A stretch of DNA of 64,000 bases from Siphonodentalium dalli (GCA_032622095.1 CP136064.1:113636004-113700003), one strand, 5' to 3'; counted from the first letter of the stretch, positions 26,601 through 38,312 are shown. Notes: generated by a model not told the origin, from the sequence alone. Numbers and translations: made by a program.

Positions 26601-27959
26601 AATAGTTCCACGTACACCTACTCACATCGCCTATGACCAGACAATCAACAGACATACACACTGTATTAAGTTGATCAATGTTGATGCTAATGGACCAGAA
26701 TAGCCACTTAATATGATCCATCAGGTTCGGTTTCAACGTTCTGCCCATTTCCGTTCAAAAACAAGGAAGCTTTACGCAAAATCCATATTGCATTCATCAA
26801 AATGAATTTGTCATGACTCGTAGGGTACCGGGGCAATCAGAATAGAACATTTAGTTGATTAAGTAGCACGTGAGTCACAATTGATTATGTATACATATAC
26901 ACCACGTATATACACATATGTTTATGTATATCATAATGTTTACCAACTTGGTTGCCATTTTGGAAGCCATCTTGAGTAATTTTGTCTAACACAACTCAGT
27001 GTGACACATATCAAAACAATAAACATCTTTGATACCAAACATAGTTCCATTTTACTTTCAAAATATGGCTCAAACCTGAACAGCGATTTTTTTGCCGATT
27101 TTGATATCAGGATTGTGACAGAAAATTTCGAATAATTCTGGTAATTTCAGTGGTTAAAATAGTAACAAAATACCAAAGGTGCATCAGAAATGTTAGTACT
27201 CAAGCTATATAAGACATACTAGTCAACTGTGTGCATCACCCTAACTTGTAAGCGGTTGCGTGGCACGCTGGGATAATAATTAACATTTTCCATATTTTGG
27301 TGGCCATATTGGCAGCCATTTTGAGCCAAAGTGACAATTTTGGTACCTTTGAATTCGAATATCAATAAGATATAGAATGGATGAGTTACATTGCACAGTT
27401 CTTCCCACTTCTTGATGAAATATGATTAGAATCTTGGGGATCTTTTGTGAAATGTTATACCGCGTTTTGTAAAATCTATTTTTTGAGTGATCAGAAGGGG
27501 TGTGGACCTCACGAGCAGCATATTTCATTGCTCCAATTGTCATTTAACATGCTGTATACAAAATAAAGCCAAAATTCTCAACCAGTTCCAAACCACGGAC
27601 ACTTATCTTAAAGATATTATTAAAAAAACGTAAAAAATCCACTTCCGGTCGCCATTTTAGCCGTCATCTTGGACGGGGAGTTCCAATTTTGGCACATAAA
27701 GATGGCGTTATGTCTTAGCTTCACAAAAATGTATACATGTGTATATATATGACAAGATGTTCTCACTATAATTGCATCAAGCTGACTTATATGAAAATGG
27801 CAGCCATCTTGGACGCCATCTTGAATTACAAAAAATTCTCAAAGCGGATTTTAGCGGATTTTGGATATGTTATGGAGGATATATTCCTCTTCAAAATGAT
27901 ATACAAACCAACTTAGTCCAAATTTTTTTTCTAGGTCAAACCTTTTATCGACCAGACTA
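23632..27959. mobile_element. long-inverted-repeat element 2, intact arms
   Basis: Ends TAGTCTGGTCGATAAA and its complement TTTATCGACCAGACTA. Flanked by GTA on both sides (23629-23631, 27960-27962). Arms of 1.3-1.4 kb pair along their whole length: 'aaaatccgctaaaatccgct' near 23740 pairs near 27850, and 'tgtatacatttttgtgaagc' at 23850 pairs at 27720. A 42-bp minisatellite sits between them. 4328 bp. Same family as elements 1 and 3. No transposase. Confidence 0.8.
25030..26650. repeat. 42-bp minisatellite, core of element 2
   Basis: Same unit and orientation as 5083-6840 ('catggccatatagccact' + 'caagatatacatatacac'). Long His/Thr/Ile-rich open frames such as 25755-26462 are by-products of the 42-bp period. 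Confidence 0.85.
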
Positions 27960-29369
27960 GTAGGCCAGTGGGCTCTCATCAAGGCCCTCATCCCAGATGT
28001 CTCCTCCAAAGATTTCTTACCACGGACGGAATTATCATTGGATAGTTAAGCAAACTGTAGCTGAACGGTCAGGTTAATATGCTAACGTATCTTTGCAGAC
28101 TGGGATCAGGCAATTCCATGCAGCCAAGCTGAATGAAGTGATTGCAGAGAAGCAGTCAAAAGTGTCACCAAAAAATGACAGATTATGATTGATGGAGATT
28201 TCCTTTCGATAATTGAAATGAAATTCCTTTGTCGCCAAATCTTGTGTATCATATTATCCTAGGCCCCAATCAAACCAGTCACACGATGCGTAACAACCTG
28301 ACTCTTGTCAGTCATACTGTACATGCATGTAAAGAATGAGACACTATTTATTATAGCGACACAGCATTATTTGAACAGAGGTCATATAATACTCTTACAC
28401 ATTATAATGAACGTAATCGCCTTGTTACTAATGATTGTTCCGATACAATGAGGTATAGAATATGGAATCGCAAGAAATGAGTCATGATGTTCCAATAAAT
28501 ACCTTGAAGTCGCAGTAACATTTGCGAAAATGTTGCAAGTATCCAAATACAAACAACAACAAATACAAGCCCGCATGATCATCCATTTTTGGCTAGCTTA
28601 GATTTGTAGGTATCAATCGTGAAAACACAATTAAAGATAATGACCTGTTGGATATCGATAATGATGTCCTTAAGGTCTATGATAATCATGTCCCAAATGT
28701 CAGTTGAGTTCCGGTTGCTAAACGGCAACATTACAGTTTGTTCAAGCAAAATAATGTCATTGCCATTGGACTATCTTTTTTATTCAGTCATGTATATTAT
28801 TGCCCAAGGAGACATTTCTGTCCTGGGCAACTTACTGTGAACTAACAGAGCTGTGACATGTATGCTTTAGCAGTATACATGATATGAACTTAGCGATGAG
28901 TAGACTTCGTGAAAATGGAAACAGAACATGTGTAGCCCGAAATTAGGAGAGTTCACATACCGTTCCAAATCGGACGCGTTATTCCAGCGTATATGTTGCA
29001 CAATAATGCAATACATGTGTTCAACAAGTAAATTATGTGAGGCTGTAGTCATTGCCAAAATGGCTAGCTATGTCGAATTTTGTAAAGCGAATCCAATCAC
29101 TGAATTTAAGAGTCGACATTGAGTTGATAAAAAACACGGATTTTTTAACAAATGACGTAACGCATACTATGAAACGAAAAGTTTCTGTGCATTTATATAA
29201 TATTAACGACCGGTAGGCAACGGATAAATTGCAAGTTTGTTATTAACAATAAATATTGAGTTGATAAACTCGCAATGCAGAAAAATACTCCCTTAAGTAA
29301 AACACATCTGATCGCCACAGGAGGGAAATAAAACTGACTAGATTGCATTGTTAGAACGCGGGAGTTACA
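27960..29369. other. interior of the 11-kb element, no gene seen
   Basis: Between the long-inverted-repeat element and the right inverted end. Short open frames only, with no recognisable protein. Confidence 0.4.
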
Positions 29370-29517
29370 CGGGACGCATTAATGCGTGGCTAATCCGAGC
29401 GCTGATCGACCCTGGTCGTAGGCGATAGGCGGACAATAAATTTTAACCCTCCTGATGACACAAGGCCGGAGATATAATCCATATAGTTCAGTGAGGGCTT
29501 TCCTTGGTGGAAAAATG

Positions 29518-30230
29518 CAGTCGCAAATTGGTGGTGGTCCCTCCCGCAAAAATCTCCTGGATGGCCATTTTCAAAACTTAAAAGGTCTGATAGGCAGTAA
29601 ACAGCGGCCGCTATAAGACCTGCAATGACTTTTCACATAACTAAGCATTTGTCTGCCCATGTAAAGAAATAGTCCCAGATAAATGAGGCTTTTTGACGTA
29701 TTTATTGGTGTAAATATAATGAGATATTTGTTCAAACTAAATCAACATAGTCATAAATATTGATTTAGCATACGTAATGTAACCAGACGACAAGTCAGAA
29801 GTCGAAGGTCATGTTTGCACAACAATAATACATTTGGGTACACCTGGCACTATTTTCTGTTGCACAATGACCGTTGTATATCATTATTATAGAATGGGTT
29901 TAATGAACGGAATAAGGGTCGGATCATGTAATAAATTACATATCAAAGATTGTGTATCTCTTCCCCAAAACTTTCTGTATAGATTCAGAAGTATAAAATA
30001 ATAAAATTAAATTTGAGTCAGAGAGAGGGAGAGAGACCCATCAACAGTTAACAAATAATTTTTATTTTTTTATTTTTTCCACAAATTGGGACAGGAAGAG
30101 CTTTTAGAACATAACACTTTTTGGTGGTAATGTGTGTATGTTTTTACAGTGAAGCTATCTTTTAAAACACATTAATTAAGTGAAATATTGTAATACCAGA
30201 AAATGAAAATGTGACTTCAAAAGAGTTTAT
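29518..30230. other. no gene seen
   Basis: AT-rich intronic DNA with a short GA-rich run (about 30016-30035). Nothing else recognised. Confidence 0.4.
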
Positions 30231-31016
30231 AATAAAAGGTCGCAGACCACATGTCCCCCGACTCGAGTGGTAAACTTCATGATTGGATTTGTTAGAAGGA
30301 TACTATTTGCAACAATGTTATACAGTATATAGATGTTGCAAACCACCGCAAAATTTCTTCGCAAAATTTCTTGGACAAAACAACCCGATGAACAAACGCA
30401 TGCAAACGCGAAAAAAATGATATTTTTGTATTAGCTATATAGATGTTGCAAATCACCAACATGTTAGGAACAATATCCCAGAGTTTCAAATCTCTATGTT
30501 TAAAACTGTAGGAGGAGTTGATTACACCATGAAGGTACCCAATCTCATCCAAAAGGCAAAAATGTTCCAAATTTTCTAAGTCGAAAACCCCCCCCCCAAA
30601 ATATGGAAAAAATTATATTTTTGATTAGCTATATAGATGTTGCAAATCACCAACATGTTAGGAACAATATCCCAGAGTTTCAAATCTCTACATTTAAAAC
30701 TGTAGGAGGAGTTGATTACACCATGAAGGTACCCAATCTCATCCAAAAGGCAAAAATGTTCCAAATTTTCTAAGTCGAAAACCCCCCCAAAAATATGGAA
30801 ACAATTATATTTTTGATTAGCTATATAGATGTTGCAAATCACCAACATGTTAGGAACAATATCCCAGAGTTTCAAATCTCTACGTTTAAAACTGTAGGAG
30901 GAGTTGATTACACCATGAAGGTACCCAATCTCGGATGCACGGACGGACGGACGCACGGACGCACGGACGGACGAGGGTCATTCCTATAGTCCTCCGACGG
31001 AAACGTCGGGGGACAA
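30231..31016 (+). mobile_element. pearl-like element, family 3, complete
   Basis: Head 'ataaaaggtcgcagaccaca' then 'tgtcccccgactcgag'. Three tandem ~190-bp units (from about 30430, 30615 and 30815) each contain 'gatgttgcaaatcaccaaca' and 'ggaggagttgattacaccat'. Then a GGACGGACGCACGG microsatellite (30936-30974) and the terminal hairpin CCTCCGACG / CGTCGGGGG (30990-31016). It ends 57 bp left of CDK11 exon g, so the array sits directly beside the donor site. Confidence 0.7.
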
Positions 31017-31072
31017 AAATAATTTCTGTTGAAAGTGTTGCCGGGAAGAGGGCAATCTTTAAGTGTTATTAC

Positions 31073-31180
31073 CTTAGCACCTAGTAACAGTTCCGGGGAT
31101 CTGTACCACAGCGTGACAACAATGGGTGTGTAGTGCTTCAGTGGGGAGCCATATTCTCTAGCCAAACCAAAGTCACCAAC
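31073..31180 (-). CDS. CDK11: CDK11 exon g: DFG and activation loop
   Basis: Encodes [20 protein letters not shown], then [16 protein letters not shown], 36 codons with both ends in phase 0. DFG supplies the metal-binding Asp. The Thr of [12 protein letters not shown] lies in the activation segment. The family usually has YRAPE where this has YRSPE, a conservative change. Acceptor tttcag|GTT, donor AAG|gtaata. Confidence 0.97.
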
Positions 31181-32070
31181 CTGAAATTAATTCAGACCAA
31201 TCATATTTCCACTATTTTCCTTGCCCCTGTAGACATAACTAAAGTTGGAGAACTACAATATGGAAAATAATACATGATACATTGGTGTGTATAATCAAAT
31301 CTGATGACAAATAAAATCCATGTATTTGTTCAGAAATGTCATGACTGATATAGTATAGTCGTTGCAGTGATTTTGGAGGGTGAACCTAGAAAAAATTGTT
31401 ATAAAGCCAGTTTTGGTGTCATCTTGACCGGGAATGTTTGGTCAACAATATATCCAAAATCCGCTAAAATCCGCTTTGAATACAGGGCGTTTCGTATTGC
31501 AGATAAATACAAACAGTTCACTTGTGTTAGCTCGCAAACCACTTATGCATGGCAAGTTCGCATGGATAATTGTCATATGATGATATGATAGCATTAGCCA
31601 CTACAGTGTAAGCCGTATCTGCCCCCACTATTACAGAGCGTTAAGTAGCGTTCTACGAGCGTTTGAGGACAACACCATGCACAATAAGCCATGTGTGCTA
31701 CAGCAATAAAGAGCGTTATCATAGAACGCCATAACGCACTTCACTGCAGTTGTGCAGGCCGCGGGTCGCATATTTAAGTTATTTCTCGTTTATCACTTCG
31801 ATTTTATATCTCTAATTGTGAAAGTAGTAAAAGTTGCTTTTTAGGAGTCGGACAAACGTTGCCTGTTGAAACTTAACGGTGACAACATACGCAGGAGATT
31901 TGTGCTCACATTGGTTCCCAGAAGGGAATTGCGACCGTTCTTGATGGCGGAGCTCTTCTCCATAGATCAAAAACTCAACATACAAGGAAGTATCCACTCA
32001 ATACCAGAAGTACATCCGAACAAAGTATGGCTCGAGTTGCATCGTGTTCGGTGGTTATGGTCATGGCCCG

Positions 32071-33277
32071 CAGGGTTGTCAATAGGTACTGGTACCGGTA
32101 CCGGAACCGGCGGTAATCAGGAATTAAATCGGTACCGGTTCTGATGTCGAGTACCGACGGCTCTCGGTACCGATTATTGATTTCTATTAATATACATCTT
32201 AACAAATATAAAGGGTTAATTAGGCAGCTCAACATCGCGCCAAACAAAACTGCGATTGGTCATCGTGATATCATTAGCACATTCAAACATCAAAGGCACC
32301 GTATGCCGCACTATGACAACTTGTCACTAAATTGACAGAATGCATGCATTGTGTAGGCGCTTGTGATAACTGCATTTCTTGGATGCGGCTGAAATGCTGC
32401 CGGATGCAATTATGCACGTGCCGTTTCGCTGTATAAATTTATGACACATGCATCATTTGAGAGGAGTCTGTTGGGCTGCTTGGGCACCGACAAGTTCACA
32501 AGGCGCAAAAGTGCCAATTTACCAAACACCCAAATTACCATCGATGGATATATATGATGACATGGATGTTGACACTGTAGAACTCGAATGACGGGATATT
32601 TGTGACTTGTGAGTCGTGACATGGAGGCATGGGCAACCAGGGCAGAGTTACCAGAGTATTATGATGTAATGATGCTTATGATCACATGGGTGACATCTAT
32701 TGAGTTTTATTTTCCCTTGTTTTAACTTTTATTGTGCTATACACAGAGAGTATTTGACTATTTTCTCTCTAAATCTATTTCAAATTTTCGAACTAGCCAA
32801 CTACAACTATGCTTACTGGAGACGACTTTGGTTTCATTGGGTGACATCATTTATGAAATTACAACATGCGAGTAATATGGCCGATTAGTGAGTTCTCTAA
32901 TTAATTTCCACACAAATAAAGTGGTGTACCGTGTATCCAGATAAGTCTACAATGTTAGCCGACCCAGTAGTCAAACATACATGTCTACATTCGTTCCACT
33001 CTGTATTCCGTCTTTTAAAATATCCTCCCTTTGCGACTTGCCGAAAACCGCCGCAGACAACAACTTAATAGTAAATGTTGTTGAGATTTTCATTTTCGTT
33101 CTTTGACTAAACCTTGAACTTAACGAATAATTGATGATGGAACCTCACGAAACAAAAGTTATTTGCTGTATAAAAGTCCACTCAATGAGTACCGATACCG
33201 ACCCGGTTTGCGGTACTGAACATCAGTACGGAACCGGTACCGAAAGTTGTAGTACCGTCGGTACTTTGACAACCCTG
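32071..33277. mobile_element. hAT-type non-autonomous element
   Basis: TIRs CAGGGTTGTCAATAGGTACT and, inverted, CAGGGTTGTCAAAGTACC. Flanks ATGGCCCG (32063-32070) and ATAGCCCG (33278-33285): 8 bp with one mismatch. Subterminal GGTACCGG repeats on both sides. 1207 bp, no transposase seen. Confidence 0.8.
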
Positions 33278-34310
33278 ATAGCCCGTCTATTAAAGATCAC
33301 TAGCACAGCCGGCGATCTGGCAAAACATGTGCCGAAGTTGGGGTCACTAAAACAACAGAGAGCCACAATAACCAGCAAATTTTCATTTCAAATGAGAGAA
33401 ACAAAAGTCAGTTCATCAACTTGCTTGGGCGCCTCTTATCGGATGATGGGTATGCAGTTCATAACAGCAGTGGTGACGCAGATACTCTGATAGTTTCTCA
33501 TGCCCTCGAGTCCTAGAGTTTGCATCACATGTATGAAACGTCAGAGTTATCGCAAACGATACAGATCTGATTATTCTTTTGACCCATCGCTGGAAATCCA
33601 ACATGGCCGTCATATTTTACCAATCTGATAGTCTGAAATCTGGCAAAGGAAGTGTTGCATGTCATATGGCGAATCGGTGACATCGTGCGCAAGGCTGGAC
33701 AGTTCACAACTTCCCATATCCTGTTTGCACATGCATGGGGAGGCTGTGACACCACCTCTGCAATATTCCGACATGGGAAAACAAGTATCGTCAGAAAGAT
33801 AAACGAGTCTGCTGAATTTCGCAAAATATCATTACTCATGCAGGAGTCTTGTGCTAATCAGAAGGACACCGGAGAGGCCGGCATGCGGCTTTTTGTTGTA
33901 GTGTGTAGTGGTAAGAAAGAAGACTCACTAAATACACTTCGGTATGCGAAGTTTATGGATATGGTATCTTCTAGCAAGACTGCGTTAGAGCCTCAAAAAC
34001 TCCCACCAACAGAATGAGCGGCATACTATCACAGTCTCAGAATTCATCTCCAGGTGATCATTTGGAGAACACTGAATAACGACGTATTGAATGCTGAGAG
34101 ATGGGGTTGGGAACGTCGTGGTGCGGATATTGCCCCAGTCATGACTGACCAGAATGCAGCCCCAGACGAATTGCTCAAGTTTGTACGGTGCAAGTGTAAG
34201 ATGTCATAAAAAAATGTGACACCAATGTGTGTACAAGTCGCAAACATGGTCTGAAATGTGTTATCGCTTGTGGAGATTGTCGTGGAGAGGGCTGCATGAA
34301 GGAGATGACG
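33278..34310 (+). pseudogene. broken multi-copy HAWGGCDTTSA-type protein gene
   Basis: In shifting frames: SQFINLLGRLLSDDGYAV and GDADTLIVSHALES (33400-33515), then an open stretch with FAHAWGGCDTTSAIFRHGKT, GEAGMRLFVVV, SLNTLRYAKFMDMV and PQKLPPTE (33652-34013), a stop, then WGWERRGADIAPVMTDQ and APDELLKFVRCKCKMS, and a Cys-rich end (GLKCVIACGDCRGEGC) after a frameshift. This order matches a large uncharacterised multi-copy family in arthropods, cnidarians and molluscs that is often repeat-associated (from memory, not searched). At least three stops or frameshifts make it a pseudogene. The piece left of the hAT insertion (31840-32070) may be its upstream part. Confidence 0.6.
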
Positions 34311-34692
34311 ATGATAAGGTCTGAGTAGATTGATATATTTGACACACAAGTGCCGAAATCATGAAGCATTTCTTATTCTGGTCATCACTGGCCGATTTCG
34401 ATTTCGATTTTGGTGGCCATCTTTTGACTATGTGACTCATATTTGGTCAATGTGACTCCTGTGGAATCCTCTGTCAAACGTGATGACATTTGTTTGAGAG
34501 CAATCTCATTACTCCTACCTCACAACGGACTAATGCTGATTGGGGAATATCTGGACACCATCTTGAATCCTGAATTTTCCCCAAGGCGGATTTTGGATAT
34601 GTTATTCCTGATACGTTTCAACTCAAAATGAGACCAAAACCAGCTTTATAACAATTTTTTCTAGGTTCAACCTCCCGACGACCACACTAATA

Positions 34693-35232
34693 ACCAAATT
34701 GGGCTGCAGAAACAAGTCCACTTTTTCTACCAAAACACTAATTGTGACATCAATAATAAGTTCTGGAATGCAAAACTCCTTGGCAATCTTTTGAAAGCAG
34801 TAATGATGGTGAACATCCATGCCAAATTTCATTCAGATCCGATAAACCATGGCTGAAATATATGCCTGGATGGATGAGCATAGTCACATTTGCTGCGATT
34901 TCTGCATTTTCATAGTCAAAACATAAAAGTTTATTGTCGCATAATTATGGCTTTCTCAAATAGCTTTGACAGGTTCATTGCATGTCTGGCATATCCTTCG
35001 TTTTCCTTAATCATAAATTATGGAAACAGCCGAGTCATCTTCTTGCATTTGATATTTTCATTACAATGGCCGCAATGCTCACAATGTGTGCCATGTGAAT
35101 GTCTCAATGATATTATCTTTGTTCTTAATCAACATCAGACATATAAATCGAGGAGGATGCACTGCTCGTAATGCCGCCTGCATGGGTCTTTACCAAAATC
35201 AAATGAGTTCAAGCCATCTAGACCCTAGTCTA
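34693..35232. other. no gene seen
   Basis: AT-rich intronic DNA with no recognised repeat. Confidence 0.4.
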
Positions 35233-35480
35233 TCTTAACTCTTTTTATACTAAACACTCATTGATGGGTAGTTATTCCATAGGAAATGTTTAGATAATAA
35301 GTTCAACAAATGACCATAGGTATTGGATTGTTTCTGTACTTTTGTTATCTTTTGTCTGCTTATTTTTACTTAACACACTTCTAAATGAATAATAGACCAT
35401 TTCAATGTATACTTTTATAACTGAGGATATATAAATAAAAATATTGTGTTCTCAGCCACCTCCCTCGTCACTGAAATGTT
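35233..35480 (+). repeat. pearl-like family 3, head fragment
   Basis: 'tttatactaaacactcattg' then 'gggtagttattccatagg' and 'aataagttcaacaaatgacc' match the heads at 2788 and 14998. No tandem units or hairpin follow. Confidence 0.5.
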
Positions 35481-36596
35481 CTGTTAAATAGTTGCATCAA
35501 ACACATTTTCAATTAGAAATATTGGATTTGATCAACTAAAATGATATTTTTATTTTTGGAATAGGTTTTCCACATTTTGGGAAAATACTAAAATTAAAGG
35601 GACAGGCGCCGACAGGTGGTCTTCATTGTAGGTTATAATTTAGAAATAAAATTTATCAAATTATGATAATTTCCTCAAGAATATACTAATAGTATAGTAT
35701 ATTGATGATATGAATGCGATATTATTCACAAAACATGCTTTGTGTCAGAGAAAATGCAGGTCGAGTTCTAGCAAAAAGCGCAGTGAATTGTTTATAAGCA
35801 GAGTCACGATATTGCTTCATTTCCTAGTTAGATTCGCGTGCATTATTAGTCGGTTGTAAAACCTCTAATTTGGTGCATCTACAACTTACAAATCACAATA
35901 CTATCATAGTAAATTCCTTATTTGGTATGTATTACCATATCTAGGTTAGGAGAAAATACAAACTGGATTGAAAAATATTCATCTCTTTGCAAGAACAATT
36001 ATATTATGTTCACGTTTTCTGTCTGATCATTTCCCAATCATGAAATAACGTGGATTAGCTGAATTTTTTAACTGACAGTGGGTAGAATGGGTCGTTTAAA
36101 ATAAAATTTGAGGTGATTTGAACCCAATTGTTGATGGCGCCAATAATTTTACCTTCGACTTCCACAGCACAACGGAACATTTTCATTGGACAATCGGTAG
36201 TTCCGAGTGTTTGTCTATAAACAAATGATTCTGTAACATTTGTTATGTTTGTTCACATAACAAAGCATACAATGCGACAATAACATGCAATGTACGCGAT
36301 ATTTATGATTGGTATAAGAACAACATCGGTCTATTATATAATATTCTTTCTGTTTCTGGAAGTTTTTGCAGATGTGACTATTTTAACAGCTATACCCACT
36401 GCGAATTCAGCCCGTATCTTTAAATAGCCTCCCTGACTCATCTCAAATTGAGATCTAATTGCCTGAGAACACATATATTTTATTCTAATGGCCTAAGTGG
36501 CAAAATCCATTTAGTATAGAAATGGTTATTGAAAGTCGACTACTTTTATTTTGGAAATTATATTGCACAGATCAGACTCTGAGAATTCATATATAC

Positions 36597-36718
36597 CTTG
36601 AGTATCCCTTTGTGACTGAGCAGTAGGTTGGATGTCTTCAGATCTCGGTGTAGGATCCAGTTGTCATGGAGATGATGAACAGCCCGAAGCAGCTGTAACA
36701 TTAGGGTCTTCACCTCAC
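36597..36718 (-). CDS. CDK11: CDK11 exon f: catalytic loop (HRD)
   Basis: Encodes (G)[19 protein letters not shown], then [29 protein letters not shown] holds the catalytic Asp and the Lys/Asn that bind phosphate and metal. Acceptor ttgcag|GT, donor AAG|gtatat. The first two bases complete the Gly from exon e; the exon ends in phase 0. 122 nt. Confidence 0.97.
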
Positions 36719-37342
36719 CTGCAACATGATTAGGATAGGAATGATTAACCCTTAGATATAACAGTTCTGAAAGCATACATTGTAATGGTCTATTCTTAAT
36801 TTGTATGGAAGTTCAGATAATATATATATACACGGCATGCAGAACAACAGTCTATGGTTTCATTTGTATGGACAATCAGTCAAAGATTAAATCATGACAA
36901 ATGAATCAATTGGAATCAAGTAACTACTTGAATGGCTTTGATTTCGTTGTCATAAATTTACATGTTTTTTTTATTATAAAAAATGCCAATTTGTGTGGAA
37001 TCAGGTATCATAATTATCCACATCAACAGGTTCAACAATAACCAGTTCACAACATCTTTGAGAAGTCACTACAGTAAAAACCTCTCCAAACCGAACACCC
37101 TTCGGACCGACCCTTCCATTTGGTTTAGAGAGGTGTTCGGTTTAAAAAAAAATTGAACTACGATCGGAATGTATTGCCTTCATTGCCAAACATTGTCAAA
37201 GCACAACCAACTTATTTTTGAATAATTAAAGTTCATTCAATTAAGTACCAAATAAAATATAAATAACAATAGATAAAACATGGTATAATCAGGTTTAACA
37301 AGAACTAACTAGAGGTGTGACTGTTCCAATGGGACTAAGGAT

Positions 37343-37374
<32 letters not shown>

Positions 37375-38312
37375 TGTTTGAAAAATACTAAGATGTTTCA
37401 CATGTCAGTAAACATTTAGTTAAAATAATAAAATAACAGTTTCCATTGTAGGTGCACAACCCTAACCCTGATCTTAAACCTATTGACCGAAAAATGTAGG
37501 AATAAAAACTAGGACAAAATTATGCATGTTGCGAAAATGTTTCTAAGTCGAAAAAGGGGAATAACTGCACACAAAAAAAGTCGGACAGACATCATAATAG
37601 AAGGTGCACAGGTTCCCATGGTACTAAATATCAGTGCCAAGATTAAAAAACATTGACCTAAAAATGTAGGAATAAAAGCTCGGACAAAATTATGCATGTT
37701 GCAAAAAACTTTCTAAGCCAAAAAAAGGGGATAACTCCACCAAAAAATATCGGACAGACGTCATAATCGCAGGCGCACAGGTTGCCATGGTACTAAATAT
37801 CTGTGCCAAGTTTTTAAAAAAATTGACCTAAAAATGTAGGAATAAATGCTCAGACAAAATTAGACATGTTGCGAAAAATTTCTAAGTAGAAAAAGGGGGG
37901 ATAACTCAACCAAAAAAAGTCCAACAGACGTCATAATCGCAGGTGCACAGGTTCCCATGGTGGTTGATGTCTGTGCCAAGTTTCACGGAAATTGATCAAA
38001 AAACGACTGAGAAAATCTCCGGACAAATTTGTGTCCACGGACGGATGACAAACAGACGGACAAGCTGATTCCAGTCGTTGTGGGGGGTATAAAATGTAAT
38101 TAGCTCTATATTGTTCAACGATCATATATCTGTTAATATATACATGCATGCTTAAACGAATGGGAAAAAAAATCAACAATGAATTAGAAAAACACCACGG
38201 TAAGTTAAATACCTCAGTTTAGAATGAAATCATTTCACCAAGAGTACATTTTTACAATTCATGGACGAGAAATGCTACTATTCCTACATACCGTGGAGGC
38301 ACTTATACTTAC
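36719..38312 (-). other. CDK11 intron (exon e to f)
   Basis: 1.6 kb. The main content is a pearl-like element (37309-38091) with a 30-base C run near one end. 36719-37300 is AT-rich with no gene seen. Confidence 0.7.
37309..38091 (+). mobile_element. pearl-like element, family 4, with 30-base C run
   Basis: Head 'ctagaggtgtgactgttcc' and 'aatgggactaaggatac', then an uninterrupted C run at 37344-37373. Three to four ~180-bp units follow ('gtaggaataaaagctcgga', 'gcaggtgcacaggttcccat'), then an ACGGA stretch (38037-38062) and a G-run end 'gtggggggtataa'. The C run at the head and G run at the tail are complementary. Where family 4 starts cleanly (40739) the C run is only six bases, so it has expanded here. 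Confidence 0.65.

Larger units (their letters stand above)
18486..29517. mobile_element. 11-kb element with ~145-bp inverted ends and gag-like relics
   Basis: 18486-18630 and 29370-29517 are inverted copies ('ccctcactgaactatatgga', 'cgctcggattagccacgcat', 'aatgcgtcccg' in each). No target duplication could be picked out. Inside the left end, 'ccccccttgttttggaag' and 'aacatcccaggtagtgcc' (18721-18765) match the same position in the 45008-49581 element. Minus-strand relics of a Pro/Ser/Gly-rich ORF follow. Two hAT elements and a long-inverted-repeat element lie inside and inflate the length. Inverted termini, a gag-like ORF and absence of target duplication would suit a DIRS-like retroelement, but no reverse transcriptase or tyrosine recombinase was seen. 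Confidence 0.55.
31351..34689. mobile_element. long-inverted-repeat element 3, carrying a protein relic
   Basis: Left end TAGTATAGTCGTTGCAG and inverted right end TAGTGTGGTCGTCGGGAG; flanked by ATA on both sides (31348-31350, 34690-34692). Subterminal sequence pairs ('gaacctagaaaaaattgtta', 'atatccaaaatccg') and is shared with element 2. The arms are short and the minisatellite is absent; the centre holds a broken gene (33280-34310) split by a hAT element. 3339 bp. Confidence 0.75.
31181..36596 (-). other. CDK11 intron (exon f to g), 5.4 kb
   Basis: Mostly a 3.3-kb long-inverted-repeat element (31351-34689) carrying a broken protein gene and a hAT element. 35233-35480 is a head fragment of a pearl-like family. 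34690-35230 and 35480-36590 are AT-rich with no gene seen. Confidence 0.7.

Noticed and set aside
30576-30956. 126-codon minus-strand frame with internal repeats (SYSFK...DLKLWDIVPNMLVI)
   Set aside because: It is a shadow of the ~190-bp pearl-like tandem unit; the same peptide repeats with each unit and appears in related copies.
33131-33490. 119-codon plus-strand frame starting MMMEPHETKV
   Set aside because: The first half is hAT terminal sequence and the second half is out of frame with the pseudogene it overlaps.
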